DNA of 64,000 nucleotides, from NCBI RefSeq assembly GCF_963576675.1, contig NC_088917.1, positions 12,862,001 to 12,926,000 on the forward strand. The letters are read 5' to 3'. The notes below the pieces were generated by a model. That model ran no database searches. It saw only the letters and a list, made by a program, of their open reading frames with translations, and was not told where the DNA came from. Numbering within the stretch: position 1 is the first letter of the stretch; the number at the start of each line of letters is the position of its first letter. This document shows positions 57,301 to 64,000 of the stretch, in pieces. The stretch comes from Euphorbia lathyris (lineage: Eukaryota > Streptophyta > Magnoliopsida > Malpighiales > Euphorbiaceae). Position numbers and translations under genes: made by a program.

Positions 57301-57770
57301 CAGCTTCTCTTCACGTTATACCTCTTATCATTCCGGCGATTATTCCAATTCTCATGCTCGCCTGGTTTTATAGGGTAAGATTTTTCCTATCTTCTCCCCT
57401 TCCAGTAGTGTATTGATTTTCAAATAATCTTATTGCATAGATTAAGATCAATTTCTTCATCAAGGGTGTTATGGCCTACTTATGTTTCATATAAGATACA
57501 ATTTGGACTATCTAAATTTGTTCTGATACTATTTCTGAACTTTTATACAGTTGATTTCATCTTATATACTTTTTCTTTGTTATGCTTCAGTTTTGCATAT
57601 ATTACTTCCCTCTCTGTCATTCGGAATTCCAATTTCAAATCCCAACTTTGAGTTTGGGTCTTCAATTTGCTGTTTCGCAAGAGTTGAAGCCAACATTACG
57701 GTAATCACTTTGTTACTTTATATTCATGCGAGGATAACATGTTCAATTATGACATATTTTTTTTGACTGA
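54340..57770 (+). other. other short open stretches in the Helitron, unassigned
   Basis: Possible exon-like pieces are at 54750-54870 (SIINNYVEKNLKCKD), 56315-56460 (MAFNYILRSKLPFEIEIGG) and 57270-57375, which ends in a hydrophobic PLIIPAIIPILMLAWFYR. I do not recognise them, and no joined reading frame is supported. Confidence 0.3.
55578..55675 (+). pseudogene. captured exon of a type I inositol polyphosphate 5-phosphatase
   Basis: Between CTACTTAG and GGTATG the frame reads VCTWNVGGKLPPNDLDIDDW followed by IDRDDPADIYLFG. This is the conserved start of the plant 5PTase catalytic domain (CTWNVGG...PPxDLDIxDWI...PADIYVxG). Both splice sites are kept and there is no stop. The following catalytic exons are not seen, so it cannot make an enzyme by itself. 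The full enzyme removes the 5-phosphate from inositol phosphates and phosphoinositides. Confidence 0.75.
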
Positions 57771-58411
57771 GAAATTGTTTGGTATTTTTGTGTTTTCTAT
57801 CAATTTTTTGCTGTTCAGTTCTCTGTTCTTAAGTATTTTTTAGATAGTTACTAATAGTTATGAGAGCTAAGTTATTTAGAGTTACTTTCTTAATTAGTTA
57901 TTAAGAGTTATATGATTTACATGAGTTACTAATAGTTATGATTTACATGGATATTGTTGATGGCCTTTAAACTCTTTTAACACCCTTTGTTTTTTTGTGT
58001 GTTTGAATGATCGGATTGGATATTGTTATTGTTGTCATTAATAACACAAACACTCAAGAAATATGTTTGATATTTATCTTATGTTGGTATGTGATTATAT
58101 AAAGTTAAAATTTTGGTTATATTTATCTTATTTTAGTAATAAAAATCAAACTATATTTGATATCAATTTTAGCTATAAGGTTAATGGGAATGATAAGTTG
58201 TATAAAAAAAAATATATTTTGTTTTATTTATATGAAATTTAATTTACTAAAGTACTTTTAAAAAAATTAATGAAAATATAAATTTAAAAAATACAAATAT
58301 TATCCGATATTTATATTAAATAATTTACTTTATATTATTAAAATTTTATAGATAGATATATAAGTAAAGAAATGGAAAAAAAGTCCGTGCATTGCACGGG
58401 CCTGAAGCTAG

Positions 58412-59387
58412 TGTTGATTTTAAAGGTGGTAAAATTACACGCGAACCAATTACACAATACAGAATCGACACGTAATTTTAATGTTTGAGTTTAGCTTAAT
58501 AATAGGTAATGTGTCATTTTTTGGTTGACTAATTTTTTTTTGGATTGGGTTAGTGTTGACATTCTGACCTGAAAATGACACGAATATTTAAATTATTTTT
58601 ATATTATTTCATATTTTTAAATGTCACTTTTATTAATAAATATAATAATATTACAACTATTATTTGCAAACGCGACTCGAAACTCCTATATTGTTATAAA
58701 CACATTGCATGACCCTCAATATGATATTAACGGACTTTTGAATGATTATTGTTAACATATTAACCCAAAAATGACATAAAATATTTAAAATGGTACCATA
58801 TGCTGCTACACAGTTGCGTTCACATGGACCCTGATGACCACGTAAATTTGGTCATTCACCGTTAGATTTAGACGGATTAAGTGGAGATTCAAAACATCCT
58901 AAGGTTTATATTTAATCTGTCTAGATCTAACGGTGAATGATCAAATTTGCGTGGTTATCAGGGTCCATGTGAACGCAACTGTGCTCCTACAATTTTAAAA
59001 GTCACTATTAATATACGTACATAGTATAATTACGTGCGATCCGAAAACATGACACAAAATCGACACAAACCCAATTAGGTTAACACAATCTTGACACATT
59101 TTTTTTATTGAGTTAACGGTTGACTTATTTTGACACTAACTTGAAAATGACACGACACTAACCCGATATTGTCACCTCTAATTGACCCCAAACTCAGACT
59201 CAAACCCAAACGAACTCCAAATTTATCGCCCATCTCCCTCCCTTTCAACTTTGCATATTGAGTAATTCAAATAAGAGGAGGAGAAGAAGAAAAGTGAAAA
59301 CAGAAATTCTCAAGAAAATGGTAAGAGGAGAAGAAGGACAAACGTGAAGAAAGATGGGTTAAAAGGGCATTTCTGGTATTTCATTTT
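58412..59387. other. intergenic DNA with decayed repeats
   Basis: 58440-58780 and 58985-59170 are rich in 'cacgacactaacccg', 'aatgacacgaa' and similar words, remnants of an old repeat also seen near 18780-19260. No gene. Confidence 0.4.
58809..58983. repeat. 175-bp hairpin with about 63-bp arms
   Basis: CACAGTTGCGTTCACATGGA at the left and TCCATGTGAACGCAACTG at the right. The arms pair nearly perfectly inward to TCACCGTTAGAT/ATCTAACGGTGA, around a loop of about 50 bases. It looks like a small MITE and could also fold as a microRNA-like precursor if transcribed. Confidence 0.8.
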
Positions 59388-59946
59388 AGGTAATTAATTT
59401 ATTAGTCCCTATATTTTGACAAAACACACTATTTAGTCCTTGTATTTTCAAAAACACATGGTAAGGTCTCTAACATTTTTCTCAGTGAACTGTTTAGTCC
59501 TTCCGTCTGTTTGTTAGATTTTTTACCGTTTATGAATTCGGAAATAACTAAATTATCCTTTACTATTTACCTTCAAATTTCAGAAGAGGAAATCCAATAT
59601 AGAAGAAGAAACTATTTGTATGGAGAACAAGAAAAAGAATAGACCCAATGCTTACAAATTTGAACGATTAAGAAGAAAATCAAGAAGAAGAAACTCAAAG
59701 TTGATTTCAGATGCAATAGAGTTTAAAGGAAAGGAAAATAAAGGAAAAGAAGAATGCAAATCCAAATTGACTAACAGAATCTTCATGAGAGTCTAAGGGC
59801 AGAGACTAAACAGTTCACCGAGAAAAACGTTAGGGACTAAACAGTTCATCGAAAAAAATGTTAGAAATTTTACTGTGTGTTTTTTAAAATACAAGGACTA
59901 AACAGTATGTTTTGTCAAAATAGAGAGAGTAATAAATTAATTACCC
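59388..59946. mobile_element. MULE-type MITE, family D, copy 2
   Basis: AGGTAATTAATTTATTAGTC at the left, AATAAATTAATTACCC at the right, flanked by TTTCATTTT and TTCCATTTT (9-bp duplication with one change). The arms carry CACACTATTTAGTCCTTGTA against TACAAGGACTAAACAGTAT. Confidence 0.78.
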
Positions 59947-59958
59947 TTCCATTTTTAT

Positions 59959-60561
59959 CAGTGTTTTGAAAACCGGATCGGACCGGCCGGTCGAACCAGT
60001 CGAACCGCGAACCAGTCAAGTGTCCGGTCCGGTTTTAGCTATACAGGTTCAACTATATTAAACCGCATCAAACCGGGGTTGAACCGCGAACCAGTGTTGA
60101 ACCAGTGAACCGGATTGACCCTGGTTTTTTGCCATTTTTTGAAAAAAATATTGAATTAAGGAAAAAATTTAAAAATTAGGTAGAGAACAATCTCTTTAAT
60201 AATTGGTGTTAATTAATTTAATTTTAATTTTAATATTATGTTAAACTATGAGTTTGATTTTAGATGTGTGAATTTTTAATTAATGTGTTAAATTAAGGAT
60301 TGGTTACCGATGTGTGAACTTTTATATTATCCGTATGATTTTTAATTTTTAATTAATATGTTAACTTAAGAATTGTTTATTATATGTATGAAATTTTTAA
60401 TTTTATGTTCAATGAAACATCATTTTATTTTATATATATATATATATATATATTTATTTTTTTTATCCGGTTGAACCATTCCGGTTGAACCGGTTGAACC
60501 TATTGAACCTTGAACCAGTTATCTCACCGGTTCAACGTCCGGTCCGGTTTTCAAAATATTG
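59959..60561. mobile_element. non-autonomous hAT element, AACCGG family, copy 2
   Basis: Ends CAGTGTTTTGAAAACCGG and CCGGTTTTCAAAATATTG, with an exact 8-bp duplication ATTTTTAT at 59951-59958 and 60562-60569. Sub-terminal arrays of GGTCGAACC/GGTTGAACCGG words are present at both ends, and a TA run near 60430-60452. The target lies across the right 9-bp duplication of the MITE at 59388, so this insertion is younger. Confidence 0.88.
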
Positions 60562-60716
60562 ATTTTTATTTTATTGTTTGGATTGACTAGCAGAATCTTA
60601 CTCAAATTCTAAAGTGAGAAATGTTAAGAAGAAATAGTGTGTTAGATTTATAGGGACTAATAAATTATTTATCTAATATTTAATATTAGTTTAGACTTAT
60701 TATATTAAAAAAAATA

Positions 60717-61367
60717 GGGTAATTAATTTATTAGTCCTTATATTTTGACAAAACACATTATTTAGTTCTTGTATTTTCAAAAATACACGGTAAGGTCCCT
60801 AACTTTTTTCTCGATGAACTATTTAGTCCCTAATGTTTTTCTCGATGAACTGTTTAGTCCTTGCTGTAAGACTCTCATAAAGATTCTGTTAGTCAATTTG
60901 GATTTGAGTCAAAATCTATTTAAAATAAAAATGTAATGTCTTAACTATCATTTACCACAAAATCAAATATATAAGACCATTATTTTCATTGTTTCTCATA
61001 TTTGCATTCTTCTTTTCCTTTATTTTCTTTTCCTTTAGATTCTCCCGCATCTGAAATCAACTTTGAGTGTTCTTCTTCTTGATTTTCTTCTTAATCATTC
61101 AAATTCGTAAGTATTAGGTCTGTGTTCTTTTATGAGTGCAAATTGTGAGAAAAAGACATAGAAGTGTGAATTGCTTTTTACTGATAAATAGTAAAAGGTA
61201 ATTTAGTCATTTTTGAATTCATAAACGGTAAAAAATCTAACAAACAGACGGAAGGACTAAACAGTTCACCTGAAAAAAAGGTTGGGAATCTTACCGTGTG
61301 TTTTTGAAAACACAAGGACTAAACAATGTGTTTTGTCAAAATATAGGAACTAATAAATTAATTATCC
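60717..61367. mobile_element. MULE-type MITE, family D, copy 3
   Basis: GGGTAATTAATTTATTAGTC and AATAAATTAATTATCC ends. Its interior shares the CTTCTTTTCCTTTATTTTC segment with copy 2, in the opposite orientation. The flanks are too A-rich for a clear duplication. Confidence 0.72.
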
Positions 61368-61767
61368 TAAAAATAAAGAAAAATAGTGTTATGCACAAGT
61401 TATCTACTTAATTATTTTTCAAATTGATCTCCATTCGCTCTTAAATTCTGTTTGATATCTCTGAAAAATGGTTTTGCCTTTCGACCGAAGAACTTTTCTC
61501 ATGTTGCACTCGTAAGTTCATTATTTAATAATAGCAAAAGAAAATTTTTGGAAGTTTTTGAAATTTGAAAATTTGTTTCCTATATTATGATTCTTCATCT
61601 GAGTCTCCTTTCTCCATCGAGGGATTTTCATTTTATTTTTCGTCTATAAATACGGGTCCAATTCCTATACATTTAAAAGAATAAATAATATATTTTGTTT
61701 GAAACAATAATATATTCTTTTTATAATTAATATATTTAAGTATAGTAATTTCAGTATATATATACTA

Positions 61768-62308
61768 AAGAAAAGTACAAAAATAATGCTTTTGGTTTGT
61801 CTTATTGCAAACAGAAGGCTGTGGTTTAAAAGTTTGTAAATAGAAGTCTGTGATATGATTTGATTTACAAAATAAGGCATTTCAGATTACATTGTTATGT
61901 TCTAATACAATCAAGAACATTTTTATTTTATTTTTTAAATTACATTTACATATTGACAAAGCACATACCTAAAAGTTAAGCTGCAGTTGTATAAAATGAA
62001 CTTCAATATCAATTTTAGTTCATAAACCGTGAAATTAGTAAAAAACGTACAATTTCACCATATGGTATATTGTTTCGATTTAGGGAGCAGCGTTTTAGGG
62101 GAAGGACCATGTTTTGTCGATATGTAAGAACAATTTTTTTTTCAAGCTAAAAATATCATTGGTTGTAATCAAAACTTAATAGTTTTAATCTGAAATACCT
62201 TATTTTGTAAATTAAATCATACCACAGACCTCTATTTGCAAATTTTTAAACCACATGCTTCTGTTTGCAAATTGAACAAACCACAAGCATTATTTTTGTA
62301 CTTTTCCC
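61768..62308. mobile_element. foldback MITE with 9-bp duplication TATATACTA
   Basis: AAGAAAAGTACAAAAATAAT and ATTATTTTTGTACTTTTCCC ends, arms with ACAGAAGGCTGTGGTTT and AAACCACATGCTTCTGTTT. Exact duplication TATATACTA at 61759-61767 and 62309-62317. Confidence 0.85.
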
Positions 62309-62380
62309 TATATACTATACAAACTTCATTAAACCTATTTTGATTAAATTTAAAATTAAAAGATAATTTTTTTTTATTTA

Positions 62381-62726
62381 GGGTAAATAATTTATTAGTT
62401 CAACCTTTTTACGTAACACACTGTTTAATCCATCTGTTTTGAAAAACACATCATAAAGTCCATATATTTGATCACCGTTAACCATTTGATCATGAAGATA
62501 TCTTAGCTTTCAAGACAGCCATAGTGGATACAAAATAGTCTATTACTCTATTATTTTATGTCAGCATGTTTATGCCGAATATAACGGTTGAAAATCTCCA
62601 AAAAGAATAGACAAAATGACCAAATGGTTAACAGTGATAAAGATCAGGACCGTATAATGTGTATTTCAAAGTAAGAGACTAACAATGTGTTAAGTAAAAA
62701 TGAGAGGACTAATAAATTATTTACTA
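62381..62726. mobile_element. MULE-type MITE, family D, copy 4
   Basis: GGGTAAATAATTTATTAGTT at the left and ACTAATAAATTATTTACTA at the right. Exact duplication TTTTATTTA at 62372-62380 and 62727-62735. Confidence 0.83.
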
Positions 62727-62999
62727 TTTTATTTATATAACTAAAGACTTTTTTGTACTTTCATATATAAAAACAAAGAGAGAATCTAAAGAGTTGATTA
62801 ATAAAATATTTAAAGACATTATAATAACATGACAGACTTACTAGTATATTAAGTAAAACATATATACTTGTAATTGTTTATCCACTTTTATTTCCATACA
62901 CTCTTATAATTGATATTAGATTTTTAAGTTGTTTTAGTGGTATTTATTTATTTCCTTAACTATTTTATCCCCAAAACAAGATTTATGTAACAAATTACA

Positions 63000-63687
63000 T
63001 CATTATCGAATCAATTCGATTTCTTGAGTTTTTTTTTTTGTGAGAAACTTGTCTTGTGAGCATTACATTTGACAATTCCGGACTATTCCTTTATTATCAG
63101 AGATCGATATTGGGTTTTTGCAACTTTGATTTCTAATGGTTCTTTTCTGTTCGGTAGTGATTTCATTGACTTCCTTAGAATTCAAATCTCGTGTGGATTT
63201 TCGAGACTTCATCCTTATGGGCTCATATCACGAACTTTAAAAATGATCTTTATGGTACTTTAAATTGTTTGAAACTGATATAACCTTCGAATAGGTTATT
63301 AACCCTCTACCACTTTGACAATTATACCAATAATCCTCTCACTGTATGCATGTTCTTAAACGTGGAATATGGTTCAACTTCCAGGTAACTTCCATCTCAA
63401 AAGCTATAAATAGATCTACATTTAATGATACATTGGTTGGATTTTTATAGCGAATGAGGATAAAGAAATTACTATGTTTATTAACTTTATCATCATAGTG
63501 TTTGTGGGAACAAGACATGTACATCTACCAAGAAAGGTCAAAGAATGTCAGGCATCACCGTCAAGGAATAGTCGATCGTTTCGTTAAGGTTATAATATAA
63601 GGATTAAGACCTTCCTCCCTAAGATTTTTAGGCTTTCAACGATTTATCTCCCCTCTGCAAATTTACTATTGTATTTAGGCTACAACA
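63000..63687 (+). repeat. LTR (3' part) of a second Tat-type element
   Basis: It ends TTAGGCTACAACA directly before a primer-binding site. A TATAAATAG box is at 63405-63413. The left border was not found, so the start given is only a guess. Confidence 0.55.
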
Positions 63688-63688
63688 G

Positions 63689-63704
63689 TTGGCACCGTCT
63701 GTGG
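63689..63704 (+). other. primer-binding site of the second Tat-type element
   Basis: TTGGCACCGTCTGTGG, the usual primer site of Tat-lineage elements. The leader then reaches ATGCCTCCGAAG (63750), a possible gag start that hits a stop after eleven codons. Confidence 0.75.
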
Positions 63705-63876
63705 AAAATCGATCGAAAAACCATTGTTTTGGTTTTAAAATCTAAAGAAATGCCTCCGAAGAATTCTCAAATTGCATATTCTTAAATGAAGGGAATACAC
63801 AACATAAAAATGAAGAAGAACAAGTTGAGAACCAACTTGGAACATCATAAATTGTTGCACCTATAGTCCTTTTAAC

Positions 63877-64000
63877 CAATGTTATGAGGCTCGGACCGGA
63901 CCGACCGGTCGAACCGGGAACCGGCGAGGGAGCCGGTCCGAGCCTGTGCGGTTTTTTGAAGGCGCCAAAGATCGGCGAGACCCGGCGGTCCGGTCGGGAA
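63877..64000. mobile_element. hAT element of the AACCGG family, copy 3, cut by window edge
   Basis: CAATGTTATGAGGCTCGGACC, then dense GGACCGGACCGACCGG and CGAACCGGGAACCGG words, as in the left ends of 51588 and 59959. It interrupts the leader or gag region of the second Tat-type element. Confidence 0.7.

Larger units (their letters stand above)
54173..58411 (+). mobile_element. non-autonomous Helitron with captured gene fragments
   Basis: The 5' end TCTATCTATACCATTAAAGC follows an A. The 3' end has the hairpin CCGTGCATTGCACGG, then GCCTGAAGCTAG, followed by a host T. The 3' hairpin closely matches the Helitron ending at 19746. The 4.2-kb interior has no Rep/helicase gene but contains exon-like pieces with splice sites, one from an inositol 5-phosphatase (55578-55675). 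The T-rich, intron-like composition of the rest fits capture of genomic DNA. Confidence 0.82.
61690..62884. mobile_element. MULE-type MITE, family A, copy 4, split twice
   Basis: 61711-61767, 62318-62380 and 62736-62884 are successive pieces of the family A right half (CTTTTTATAATTAATATA, AAACTTCATTAAACCTATTT, then AAAGAGTTGATTAA...TTGTTTATCC). Two younger elements sit between them, at 61768-62308 and 62381-62726. Confidence 0.7.

Overview
The window is nuclear DNA of a eudicot plant. The evidence is plant gene families with many GT-AG introns (a PHOX-type TPR/PB1 co-chaperone, a MEMO-family protein, a TOPLESS-related co-repressor), AT-rich intergenic DNA, and typical plant mobile DNA: a Ty3-gypsy Tat-type LTR element, MULEs, hAT elements, Helitrons, LINE remnants and MITEs. 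I cannot name the species.

Layout. 0-13.8 kb is a repeat landscape. Its centre is a recently inserted, gag-less Tat-type retrotransposon (1598-7382, CTAAC target duplication) sitting inside an older element that is flanked by G/C-rich arrays. It is followed by MITEs and a deleted second Tat element. 14.2-16.4 kb (+) is the PHOX-like gene, with a decayed mitochondrial-type tRNA-Ser(UGA) just behind it. 19.3-20.8 kb holds a short Helitron and two MITEs. 21.2-26.5 kb (+) is the MEMO-like gene, eight exons with introns full of foldback elements. The PHOX then MEMO order matches, from memory, Arabidopsis At2g25290/At2g25280. 26.7-29.6 kb holds a hAT element with a nested foldback element and an AAAACACG-type array, then two related MITEs.

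29,877-37,520 is a complete Mutator-like element (MULE) with about 120-bp terminal inverted repeats and a perfect 9-bp target duplication CTATTAAAA. It carries a mudrA-type transposase (-) and, convergently, a DUF1985/Ulp1-protease gene (+). Three non-coding spacers of this element hold clusters of the palindrome TTCGCGAA and its relatives. This is the most distinctive structure in the window. The transposase has one in-frame stop; the accessory gene has several lesions but keeps its protease catalytic residues.

38.1-38.6 kb is a LINE RNase H remnant. 38,861-46,973 (-) is a 25-exon TOPLESS-related gene coding 1038 aa, with a candidate promoter near 47.4-47.6 kb. 47.6-54 kb is repeats with several exact target duplications and tRNA-derived fragments. 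54,173-58,411 is a Helitron that captured at least one exon of a type I inositol polyphosphate 5-phosphatase. 58.8-64 kb is a pile of nested MULE-MITEs and hAT elements, ending in the LTR end and primer-binding site of another Tat-type element that is itself hit by a hAT element at the window edge.

The three host genes are unrelated in function: chaperone/cytoskeletal adaptor, redox-metal protein and transcriptional co-repressor. There is no gene cluster or operon-like system. Everything was read by eye. Exon joins were checked for frame and splice consensus but not against transcripts.
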